NCBI GenBank assembly: GCA_900554585.1
Contig: USHS01000089.1
Span: 1-6,083 of the forward strand
Length of the DNA: 6,083 bases
Source of the DNA: an uncultured Collinsella sp.
GTDB taxonomy: Bacteria > Actinomycetota > Coriobacteriia > Coriobacteriales > Coriobacteriaceae
Direction of reading: 5' to 3'
In this document: positions 1-6,054 of the stretch, one piece after another
Numbering within the stretch: position 1 is the first letter of the stretch
Layout of the letters: each line of letters opens with the position of its first letter
The notes under the pieces: model-generated
The model's input: only the letters and a program-made list of their open reading frames with translations
What the model was told of the DNA's origin: nothing
The model's database searches: none
Program-made: the position numbers and the translations under genes

Positions 1-10
1 GCGTCAACTG

Positions 11-38
11 GTTACGCGGGTTGGTAAACCCGCGTAAC
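11..38 (-). terminator. Strong hairpin just downstream of pyrE, possible terminator
   Basis: A perfect 12-bp inverted repeat (arms 11-22 and 27-38, arm GTTACGCGGGTT) encloses a 4-nt loop. It begins 3 nt past the pyrE stop codon when read on the minus strand. The stem is GC-rich in its inner half. No run of T follows on either strand, so it is not a textbook rho-independent terminator. It may instead be a transcript-stabilising stem, a terminator that does not need a U-tract, or a repeat-type palindrome. The stem is certain from the sequence; the function is inferred from its position. Confidence 0.6.
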
Positions 39-41
39 TAC

Positions 42-725
42 CTACTCCCGAGCTCCGTACTGCTCGTAGTAGGCGTCGATGGCGGCCTTGAGCTCGTCAT
101 CGATGACGACCTTGCCATCGATCTCGTGGTTGTAGAGGGTCTCGACGACCTCGGCCATGGAAACGATGCTCGCGACGGGGAAACCGTACTTGGCCTCGAT
201 CTCCTTCTGCGCGGTGGTCACGCCGCCCTTGCCGACCTCCATGCGGTTGAGGGACACGATCAGGCCCTTGATTTCGACGTCGGCAGCAGCCTTAACCTTG
301 GGATAGGTCTCGTCGATGGACTTGCCGCTGGTGGTGACATCCTCGACCATGACCACGCGATCGCCGTCCTGGGGCTCATAGCCCAGCAGGTTGCCCTTGT
401 CGGCGCCGTGGTCCTTGGCCTCCTTGCGGTCGCAGCAGTACTTGACCTCCTTGCCGTACAGCTCGTGGTAGGCAATTGCGGTCACGACGGCCAGCGGAAT
501 GCCCTTGTAGGCCGGCCCAAACAGCACGTCAAAATCGTCGCCAAAGTTATCGTGGATGGCCTGGGCGTAATACTCGCCCAGCTTCTTGAGCTGATAGCCC
601 GTCACGTAAGCGCCGGCATTCATAAAGAACGGAGACTGACGGCCGCTCTTGAGCGTAAAGCTGCCGAACTTAAGGACGTCGGACTCAACCATAAACTTGA
701 TGAACTCTTGCTTGTAAGCCTCCAT
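42..725 (-). CDS. pyrE: Orotate phosphoribosyltransferase (PyrE)
   Basis: This cytosolic enzyme joins orotate to PRPP to give orotidine 5'-monophosphate and pyrophosphate, the fifth step of de novo pyrimidine synthesis. The 227-aa product has the usual bacterial length. Visible family motifs in order are the orotate-side FTLKSGRQSPFF (residues 23-34), GPAYKGIPLA (70-79), the catalytic-loop RKEAKDHG (100-107) and the PRPP-binding VVMVEDVTTSG (124-134) with its acidic pair E128-D129. The ATG at 725 is chosen because GAGGAG lies 5 nt upstream and because the protein from there begins like other PyrE proteins. The frame stays open to 869, but that extension is basic and unlike the family. The stop is TAG at 42-44, followed at once by a hairpin. 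A ROK kinase remnant lies 112 nt upstream on the same strand. No other pyr gene is visible, so whether this pyrE sits in a pyrimidine operon cannot be told. Confidence 0.97.
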   Translation of the reverse strand: MEAYKQEFIKFMVESDVLKFGSFTLKSGRQSPFFMNAGAYVTGYQLKKLGEYYAQAIHDNFGDDFDVLFGPAYKGIPLAVVTAIAYHELYGKEVKYCCDRKEAKDHGADKGNLLGYEPQDGDRVVMVEDVTTSGKSIDETYPKVKAAADVEIKGLIVSLNRMEVGKGGVTTAQKEIEAKYGFPVASIVSMAEVVETLYNHEIDGKVVIDDELKAAIDAYYEQYGARE

Positions 726-837
726 GCGGGCTCCTCTCGTAATCGCGTACGTGCCTTCCAGTTTAGCGCAGGCAGGGCGTCGATGCGGGCGGTTCACGCC
801 GGCCTTTATCTTTTTCGACAGCCTCGTTTGGGTCTCG

Positions 838-1560
838 CTACACCAGGCGCATGGCCTCCTGGACAGCACCGTAAAGGTTGGCGTCGTTGCCGAGCTCTGC
901 CGCCTTTATCTGCGGCACAGGAATGCCGGCAAGGGTCCCTACGTAACTCGCGAGGGCCAGCGGCATCTGCGCACGCAGGGCATCGATGAGCTCGAGATGG
1001 CACGAGATGCCGCCTGCGATCACAAAGACCTCGGGGTCGAGCACGGCCTGCAGGTTGATGAGCTGTCCGTCAAAGGCGCGAGCGTAGCGGTCGAGCGCGC
1101 GCTGCACCGCCTTGTCGCCATCCGCGATCCACTCAAAGACGCGGCGGCCGTCCACCGGAGAACCCTCAGGCAGGCCCTTCTCGGCAACGGCAGCATCGCA
1201 GAGCGCACGCCAACCGCCCGAATCGGCAAAGGAGTTTCCCATGTTCGCGGCAGTCGTGACATCGTTGCGCAAGAAGCTGAACTCGCCTGCAAAGCAGTGC
1301 GCGCCGCGCAGGACCTTGCCGTCGATGACGATGCCGCCGCCGATACCCGTGCCAATAGCGAGCACCACGCCAAAACGCGTCCCGCGCAGGGCGCCAGCCG
1401 CATACTCACCGAGCGCACAGCACTTACCGTCGTTATTGACGGCAACCGGCACCCCCAGTGCCTCACGCATGAGCTTTCCCAGCGGGCAGCCGTCCATAAA
1501 CGTGAGCGCACCGCCGCGATGGATCGTTCCCGTGACATCTCCCTCGTAGAGACCACTCGT
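838..1560 (-). pseudogene. ROK-family sugar kinase lacking its N-terminus
   Basis: ROK proteins are cytosolic sugar kinases or sugar-responsive repressors. About 240 codons are readable here, against roughly 290-320 in the family. The piece starts at T-S-G-L-Y-E-G-D-V, just inside a TAA stop at 1561-1563. Seen in it, with the first in-frame ATG (1497) as residue 1, are PVAVNNDGKCCALGE with the probable catalytic Asp D23, the phosphate-binding GTGIGGG (49-55) and AGEFS (70-74). The Cys zinc motif of many ROK proteins is absent, as in beta-glucoside kinase (BglK)-like members, so that is the nearest subfamily I would suggest. The N-terminal DxGGT ATP-binding motif and its lobe are missing, and the next 140 bases do not encode them in any frame. 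Translation from 1497 would give 219 aa, but I see no Shine-Dalgarno site there. A kinase without its phosphate-1 loop should be inactive. The stop is TAG at 838-840. Confidence 0.8.
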
Positions 1561-1590
1561 TTAAGTACGTCCCCAATGACTAGGTAAAAA
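1555..1590. other. Probable rearrangement or repeat junction abutting the kinase remnant
   Basis: ROK similarity stops here. The minus strand reads CATTGGGGACGTACTTAAA, which supplies the TAA that closes the kinase frame. The adjoining bases (about 1581-1690) fit neither the kinase nor the next gene. The stretch resembles short sequences I associate with dispersed repeats or flanks of small transposase genes in GC-rich bacteria, but only one copy is visible. I see no paired arm, terminal inverted repeat or target duplication. The break in homology is seen; the repeat identity is an inference. Confidence 0.35.
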
Positions 1591-1692
1591 TGGGCCATGT
1601 GTCCCAGTTGTGGAGACTCGTTGAGCCGTCTGGGTATCGTGAAAGATCGCGCACTCCCCCATCATCAAAAGTGACACACGCTACCTGTTGAT

Positions 1693-1698
1693 GGGAGG
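1693..1698 (+). promoter_or_regulatory. Shine-Dalgarno site of the first zinc-finger gene
   Basis: GGGAGG lies 5 nt before the ATG at 1704 and fixes this start over the internal Met at residue 7. I see no convincing -35/-10 pair in the 140 bases upstream, so the promoter of the cluster is not located. Confidence 0.75.
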
Positions 1699-1703
1699 CA
1701 GCC

Positions 1704-2441
1704 ATGGGCTTCTTTGACAAGATGTTCGAAAAGAAAGAGTGCGCGATTTGCGGTACCGAGCTGGGACTTTTGGGAAAGACCAAGATCAGCGAAGGCTACC
1801 TGTGCAAAGAGTGTGCCGGCAAGCTCTCCCCCTACTTCCACGGCTATCGCTCCAGCACCGCGGACGATATCCGCGAGCAACTCGCCTACCGCGAGGCCAA
1901 TGCCGAGCGCCTGGCGTCGTTCAACCCCACGCGCACACTCTCGGCCGGGCGCACCAACATCATGCTCGACGAAGACGCGGGCCTGCTGATCATCACTTCG
2001 CAGAGCCGCTGGCGCGACGCCAATCCCGACATCATCGAGTTCTCGCAGGTACTCGGCTGCGATATGGATATCGACGAGCACCGCACCGAAATCTATCGCG
2101 AGACAAAAGACGGCGAACGCGAGAGCTACAATCCGCCGCGCTACGACCTGGATTACGACTTTAACCTGACCATCCACGTCAACACGCCGTACTTTACCGA
2201 GATCAACCTGCGCGTGAACGACTCCACCATCGATCAGCGCGGTTCCATCGAATACCGCGAGGCCAAGCGCCAGGCAACCGAGGTCCGCGACGCGCTGGTG
2301 CAGCTGCGTCAGGAAACGCGCGACAGCGTCGTGGCCGCCAAGGCCCCCAAGACCGCGGTCACCTGCCCCTTCTGCGGTGCAACCACCATTCCCGATGCCA
2401 GCGGGCGCTGCGAATACTGCGGCGGCGCCATCGGCGCATAG
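1704..2441 (+). CDS. DUF4428-like protein with zinc fingers at both ends
   Basis: This is a 245-aa soluble protein with no signal peptide or membrane segment. An N-terminal Cys4 finger uses C13, C16, C34 and C37 (CAICG...CKEC) and resembles the DUF4428 family. A middle region follows (about 45-185) with alternating beta-type stretches, such as AGLLIITSQSRW and LDYDFNLTIHVN. Next is a charged helix (about 183-213) and a C-terminal zinc ribbon with C221, C224, C236 and C239 (CPFCG...CEYCG). It opens the three-gene cluster and ends 24 nt before the second gene, so the two are probably co-transcribed. DUF4428 has no established biochemical role that I know of. The metal fingers could serve for protein-protein contact with the other zinc-ribbon proteins here, or for nucleic-acid binding. 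The first is favoured only by context. The finger assignments are strong; the function is unknown. Confidence 0.88.
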   Translation: MGFFDKMFEKKECAICGTELGLLGKTKISEGYLCKECAGKLSPYFHGYRSSTADDIREQLAYREANAERLASFNPTRTLSAGRTNIMLDEDAGLLIITSQSRWRDANPDIIEFSQVLGCDMDIDEHRTEIYRETKDGERESYNPPRYDLDYDFNLTIHVNTPYFTEINLRVNDSTIDQRGSIEYREAKRQATEVRDALVQLRQETRDSVVAAKAPKTAVTCPFCGATTIPDASGRCEYCGGAIGA

Positions 2442-2452
2442 CCTCCGGCAGC

Positions 2453-2459
2453 GAAAGGA
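2453..2459 (+). promoter_or_regulatory. Shine-Dalgarno site of the membrane zinc-ribbon gene
   Basis: GAAAGGA sits 6 nt before the ATG at 2466, within the 24-nt gap after the previous gene. It supports the chosen start and independent translation of this gene in a shared transcript. Confidence 0.7.
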
Positions 2460-2465
2460 CCGATC

Positions 2466-3788
2466 ATGGCCTTCGAGAGCGTCAACTATCAGTGCCCCGC
2501 GTGTGGCGGCCCCCTTCACTTTGCCAGTGCCGAGCAAAAGCTCGTCTGCGACTACTGCGATTCGCGCTTTGAAGTCGAAGAAGTCGAGGCCCTCTATCGC
2601 GAGCGCCAGGACAAGGCAGATGCCAAAGCCGATGCCGCAGCCGCGGCTCCCAAACCTGCCGCCGACGATGCCGTGCAGGAGCTGGCTCAAAACGCCGGCT
2701 ACATCTGCTCGTCGTGCGGCGCCGAGCTGGTCTCGGACGGCACCGTCGCCGTTACCACCTGCCCATACTGCGGCAACTCCGCCGTGGCACCCGGCCAGCT
2801 CTCGGGCGACTTCTCACCCGACCTGGTGATTCCGTTTAAGCTCGGGCGCGACGATGTCATGGCCGCGCTCAAAGACCACTACAAGGGCAAAATCCTGCTG
2901 CCCAAGAGCTTTGTCACCGGCAACCACATCGACGAGGTCCAAGGCGTTTACGTACCGTTTTGGCTCTACGGCGCCCGCGTGGACGGCGAAGTGTACTTTG
3001 ATGCGACCAACGAGACCGTAACCGAAGAATCCGACCGCACCGTCACGACCACCGACCACTACGATGCCTACCGCAAGGGAAATATCTCGTTTGAGCGCGT
3101 GCCCGTCGACGGATCGTCCAAGATGCCCGACGGTCATATGGACGCCATCGAGCCGTTTGACTACGACGCGCTGCGCCCGTTCTCGGTCGCTTATATGCCC
3201 GGCTACATCGCCAACCGCTACGACGAGGATTGCGAAACCTGCAAGGCGCGAGCCGAGCGTCGTATGGAAGAAAGTACGATTTCGGCCCTGCGCGAGACCG
3301 TCGTCGACGAGTATGACGACGCCACGGTTGAAAGCAAGCAGCTCGACTACACCTGGGAAGACAGCGACTACGCCCTGTTCCCCGTGTGGATGCTCTCCAC
3401 CTCGTGGAACGGCAAGAGTTACCTGTTTGCCATGAACGGCCAGACCGGTCGCATGGTCGGCGAGCTCCCCTGCTCCAAGCCCAAGCTCGCCATCGCCTCG
3501 GTGCTGTTCTTTGTGATCGGGTTTGTCCTCTCCCAGATCCTCTTTATGGGAGAGAACGCCTTCAATCCGGACTACCTCACCTTCGATGTCGAGGGTATCC
3601 TCATCAACATCGTCGCGCCGCTGATTATCGTGATCATCGCAGACGTGCTGCTGGTGGGCCAGCTCAAGACGGCCAACGAGGCCACCCACGCCGACTGCTA
3701 CTGCGGCGAGCTCGACCTGACCGAGAAGCACGACACCTTCAGCCACACCGAGACCACTGTTGTCATGAAGGACAACAAGGACGATTAG
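2466..3788 (+). CDS. TFIIB-type zinc-ribbon membrane protein (YdjG-like)
   Basis: The 440-aa protein starts with a zinc ribbon (C10, C13, C28, C31), followed by an Ala/Lys/Asp-rich linker (about 46-72) and a second ribbon (C81, C84, C99, C102). A large soluble domain follows (about 115-336). It contains VYVPFWLYGARVDG (161-174) and, near its end, LFPVWMLSTSW and FAMNGQTGRMVGELP, segments typical of zinc-ribbon proteins found beside SPFH proteins. Two membrane segments lie at about 341-360 and 378-398, with a short acidic tail after them. There is no N-terminal signal, so the ribbons and main domain are likely cytoplasmic. In Bacillus subtilis the zinc-ribbon membrane protein YdjG helps hold the SPFH protein YdjI and PspA at the membrane; a similar anchor role is inferred here because an SPFH gene follows after 48 nt. 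Extra cysteines are notable: C256-x-x-C259 in the soluble domain and C411-x-C413 just after the second membrane segment. Similarity to transcription factor IIB is limited to the ribbon fold. Confidence 0.87.
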   Translation: MAFESVNYQCPACGGPLHFASAEQKLVCDYCDSRFEVEEVEALYRERQDKADAKADAAAAAPKPAADDAVQELAQNAGYICSSCGAELVSDGTVAVTTCPYCGNSAVAPGQLSGDFSPDLVIPFKLGRDDVMAALKDHYKGKILLPKSFVTGNHIDEVQGVYVPFWLYGARVDGEVYFDATNETVTEESDRTVTTTDHYDAYRKGNISFERVPVDGSSKMPDGHMDAIEPFDYDALRPFSVAYMPGYIANRYDEDCETCKARAERRMEESTISALRETVVDEYDDATVESKQLDYTWEDSDYALFPVWMLSTSWNGKSYLFAMNGQTGRMVGELPCSKPKLAIASVLFFVIGFVLSQILFMGENAFNPDYLTFDVEGILINIVAPLIIVIIADVLLVGQLKTANEATHADCYCGELDLTEKHDTFSHTETTVVMKDNKDD

Positions 3789-3822
3789 CCATTCTGACCA
3801 ATACCACCCGGCCTTTGACGAG

Positions 3823-3828
3823 AAAGGA
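3823..3828 (+). promoter_or_regulatory. Shine-Dalgarno site of the SPFH gene
   Basis: AAAGGA lies 8 nt before the ATG at 3837 and favours this start over the internal Met at residue 15. The 48-nt gap from the previous stop holds no hairpin, which fits one operon. Confidence 0.7.
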
Positions 3829-3836
3829 AGATCACC

Positions 3837-5078
3837 ATGGGACTCTTGAAAGCTGGATTGGGAGCTGCCGGCGGCGTCATGGCCGACCAGTGGAAAGAAT
3901 TTATCTATTGCGAATCGATGCCCGCTGACGTCTTGGCCTGCAAGGGCAGCAAGCGCACCGGCGGCCGCAGCTCCAACACGCGCGGCGAGGACAACGTCAT
4001 CTCCAACGGCTCCGTCATCGCCGTCAACGACGGCCAGGGCATGCTCGTGGTGCAAAACGGCAAGATCATCGAGGTCGCGCTGGAGCCCGGCGAGTTTGTC
4101 TTTGACACCGGCAGCGAGCCGAGCGTCTTTAGCGGCAACCTGGGCGACTCCATCAAGGAGACGTTCGCCAATATCGGCAGCCGCTTTACCTTTGGCGGCG
4201 ACGCAGGCAAGGACCAGCGCGTCTACTTCATCAACACCAAGGAGATCATCGGTAACAAGTACGGCACCGCCTCGCCCGTGCCTTTCCGCGTGGTCGATAA
4301 CAACATTGGCCTGGACGTCGACATCTCCGTTCGCTGCAACGGAGAGTATTCGTACCGTATCACCAACCCGCTGCTGTTCTACACCAACGTGTGCGGCAAC
4401 GTGACCGATAGCTACACGCGCGACAAGATCGACAGCCAGCTTAAGTCCGAGCTGCTCACCGCCCTGCAGCCCGCCTTTGCCAAGATTTCGGAGATGGGCA
4501 TCCGCTACAGCGCTATCCCCGGTCACACCACCGAGCTCGCCCGCGCGCTCAACGAGGTCCTCTCCGCCGACTGGCGCGACCTACGTGGCGTCGAGATTGT
4601 GAGCTTTGGCGTCAACTCCATCGCCGCCTCGCAAGAAGACGAGCAGATGATCAAGGACCTGCAGAAGGCCGCAGTTATGCGCGATCCCACCATGGCAGCC
4701 GCCAACATCGCCAGCGCCCAGAGCGACGCGATGCGCGCCGCGGCGGCCAACCCCAACGGCGCGATGGCCGGCTTTATGGGCATGGGCATGGCAGGCGGCA
4801 TGGGCGGCATGAACGCTAGCCAGCTGTTCGCCGCCGGTCAGGCACAGCAGCAGGCTGCCCCGCAGCCGGCTCCGGCTCCCACCCCCGCACCGGCACCCGC
4901 TGCCGCACCTGCGGCCGGCGCATGGACCTGCAGCTGTGGCGCCACCAACACCGGCAAGTTCTGCTCCGAGTGCGGCAGCCCCGCACCCGCCCCGGCACCG
5001 GCCAAGTGGTTCTGCCCCAACTGCGGTAGCGAAAACGGCGGCAAGTTCTGCAGCAACTGCGGAACGCCCAGGCCCTAA
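3837..5078 (+). CDS. SPFH-domain protein with two C-terminal zinc ribbons (YdjI-like)
   Basis: This 413-aa protein has an SPFH (stomatin/prohibitin/flotillin/HflK-type) domain of the kind once labelled 'virion core protein-like' and found in B. subtilis YdjI. The N-terminus (LLKAGLGAAGGVMADQWKEF) is a short amphipathic start rather than a full membrane helix. The core runs from about 20 to 265, with a Gly/Asp-rich beta region (GMLVVQNGKIIEVALEPGEF, 68-87), VPFRVVDNNIGLDVDISVRCNG (148-169), and a helix with the QLKSELLTALQPAF segment (201-214). A helical stretch (266-304) leads to a Gly/Met-rich patch (309-325) and an Ala/Pro linker (341-362). Two similar zinc ribbons then end the protein: C365, C367, C376, C379 and C393, C396, C405, C408, separated by APAPAPA. 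SPFH proteins assemble into membrane-bound rings. Membrane attachment is probably through its neighbour, the two-segment zinc-ribbon protein. No pspA is seen here. Domain calls are strong; the cellular role is inferred. Confidence 0.9.
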   Translation: MGLLKAGLGAAGGVMADQWKEFIYCESMPADVLACKGSKRTGGRSSNTRGEDNVISNGSVIAVNDGQGMLVVQNGKIIEVALEPGEFVFDTGSEPSVFSGNLGDSIKETFANIGSRFTFGGDAGKDQRVYFINTKEIIGNKYGTASPVPFRVVDNNIGLDVDISVRCNGEYSYRITNPLLFYTNVCGNVTDSYTRDKIDSQLKSELLTALQPAFAKISEMGIRYSAIPGHTTELARALNEVLSADWRDLRGVEIVSFGVNSIAASQEDEQMIKDLQKAAVMRDPTMAAANIASAQSDAMRAAAANPNGAMAGFMGMGMAGGMGGMNASQLFAAGQAQQQAAPQPAPAPTPAPAPAAAPAAGAWTCSCGATNTGKFCSECGSPAPAPAPAKWFCPNCGSENGGKFCSNCGTPRP

Positions 5079-5097
5079 CCCCTCTATCTGGTAATTG

Positions 5098-5119
5098 GCG
5101 GGGGTTCCGCCACCCCCGC
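5098..5119 (+). terminator. Rho-independent terminator after the SPFH gene
   Basis: A perfect 8-bp stem, arms GCGGGGGT (5098-5105) and ACCCCCGC (5112-5119), has a 6-nt loop. It is followed by ATTTGCTTCT, a moderately T-rich tail. It starts 19 nt after the SPFH stop and lies before the ribosome site of the lipoprotein gene, so it probably closes the three-gene operon and partly or fully separates the lipoprotein from it. Confidence 0.75.
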
Positions 5120-5145
5120 ATTTGCTTCTATGGGTTTCGTTCGAT

Positions 5146-5153
5146 AAAGGAGG
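5146..5153 (+). promoter_or_regulatory. Near-perfect Shine-Dalgarno site of the lipoprotein gene
   Basis: AAAGGAGG lies 5 nt before the ATG at 5159, the best ribosome site in the window. It suggests strong translation. No clear -35/-10 pair is visible in the short gap between the terminator and this site. Confidence 0.8.
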
Positions 5154-5158
5154 ACACC

Positions 5159-6001
5159 ATGAAGACAACGTTCAAAAAGTCCGTACTCGCATTCCTGACA
5201 TGCATCTTGGCGCTCGCCTTTGCCCTGACGGGCTGCAGCGGCGGCGGCAAAGACCCCAAGGCCAACTTCGTCGGCAGCTGGGAACTCTCGGGCGGAACCG
5301 TGGAGGGCGAAGAGCTGACCGATGAGTACATGAAGATGCTCGAGGATTGGGGTGTCCACTGCGTCCTGATTCTCGATGAGGACGGTACAGGCGCCCTCGA
5401 CCTGTTCCTTGAGGTTGTCGACCTGAAATGGGAGGCAAAGGACGCCACCACCGTAACCATCACCGCCGAAGACGAGTCGCATGACATGAAGCTCAAGGAC
5501 GGCAAACTCATCCTCGAAGAAGATGACGGCAATCTTGTCTTTACCAAGTCCGACAAGGACCTGTCCGGTACGGTGAAGAAGGATCGCGAGGCGGCCGAGA
5601 AGGAAGAGGAGATCGATGAGGCCGTCGAAGACGACGACGTCCAGAGCATCGAAATCTCCCCCGCCGTCACCGTCGCCGATGACGGCCTGTGCACCATCAC
5701 CATCACCGAGAAGTTCAAGGACGACTGGGGCGACATCGGCTTTGTCGTCAACATCACCAACAAGAGCGACAAGGACCTGACCTTCTACGCTCCTTCCGGC
5801 AAGACCAACGTCAACGGCACCATGAAGGAACCCTGGTTCTCGGCTCACCTGATGCCCGGCACCAACGCCACCGAGGAATTCACGTTCTCGAGCGGCGAGC
5901 TTGACAGCCTTGACGACCTCGTCAATACGACCATCGGCATCGACGCCTACCTGACCGATTCCTACGAGGACGTCGCCTCTTACACCGCAACCATCGCGTA
6001 A
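5159..6001 (+). CDS. Secreted lipoprotein of unknown function, two-domain
   Basis: The 280-aa protein begins with a lipoprotein signal peptide: a basic start (MKTTFKK), a hydrophobic stretch (about 9-22) and the lipobox LTGC (23-26). C26 would be lipid-modified and the mature protein anchored on the outer face of the membrane. A Gly/Ser spacer leads to a first beta-rich domain (about 36-130) opening with FVGSWELSGG and ending KLILEEDDGNLVFTK. This resembles the small lipocalin-like 'G-x-W' domains common in gut-bacterial lipoproteins. A highly charged linker (about 132-160, rich in E, D and K) precedes a second beta domain (about 161-280) with GFVVNITNKSDKDLTFYAPSG, reminiscent of immunoglobulin-like folds. 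Two other cysteines, C68 and C178, lie one in each domain. The mature protein is strongly acidic. I do not recognise a family name and assign no function. It shares strand with the upstream cluster but is separated from it by a terminator. Confidence 0.85.
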   Translation: MKTTFKKSVLAFLTCILALAFALTGCSGGGKDPKANFVGSWELSGGTVEGEELTDEYMKMLEDWGVHCVLILDEDGTGALDLFLEVVDLKWEAKDATTVTITAEDESHDMKLKDGKLILEEDDGNLVFTKSDKDLSGTVKKDREAAEKEEEIDEAVEDDDVQSIEISPAVTVADDGLCTITITEKFKDDWGDIGFVVNITNKSDKDLTFYAPSGKTNVNGTMKEPWFSAHLMPGTNATEEFTFSSGELDSLDDLVNTTIGIDAYLTDSYEDVASYTATIA

Positions 6002-6018
6002 CGGCACGTAACATCAGC

Positions 6019-6042
6019 CGCGGATTGGCGGACACATCCGCG
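6019..6042 (+). other. Minor hairpin after the lipoprotein gene
   Basis: A 7-bp stem (CGCGGAT, 6019-6025, with ATCCGCG, 6036-6042) has a 10-nt loop and no T-run after it. It lies 17 nt past the lipoprotein stop and could be a 3'-end stem. It is short enough to be chance in GC-rich DNA. Confidence 0.3.
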
Positions 6043-6054
6043 CACATGTCAGGC

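Noticed and set aside
726..837. Possible pyrE promoter on the minus strand (a TAAACT -10-like hexamer)
   Set aside because: It matches the -10 consensus at only four of six positions and has no reasonable -35 at the right distance. It is not enough to annotate.
21..989. A 322-codon plus-strand open frame opposite pyrE
   Set aside because: It lies antisense to a certain pyrE and runs into the kinase remnant, with no family motifs.
1598..1678. Short inverted ends (TGTGTC ... GACACA) flanking the unexplained stretch, as if a mini-transposon
   Set aside because: Six-base arms about 80 bases apart are expected by chance, and no target duplication is visible.
1590..1691. A 33-codon plus-strand open frame starting MGHVSQLW
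   Set aside because: It has no Shine-Dalgarno site, no recognised motif, and lies within the suspected junction fragment.
1665..2690. A 341-codon minus-strand open frame spanning the first zinc-finger gene and the start of the second
   Set aside because: The plus-strand genes have clear Cys motifs and ribosome sites. This frame is low-complexity and crosses two genes.
2814..4526. A 570-codon open frame on the minus strand opposite the zinc-ribbon and SPFH genes
   Set aside because: It mirrors two well-supported plus-strand genes, is Val/Ala/Gly/Asp-rich as antisense frames in GC-rich DNA often are, and shows no recognisable motif.
5084..6007. A 307-codon minus-strand open frame opposite the lipoprotein gene
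   Set aside because: It is an antisense shadow. The plus-strand frame has a lipobox, a strong Shine-Dalgarno site and sensible domains.
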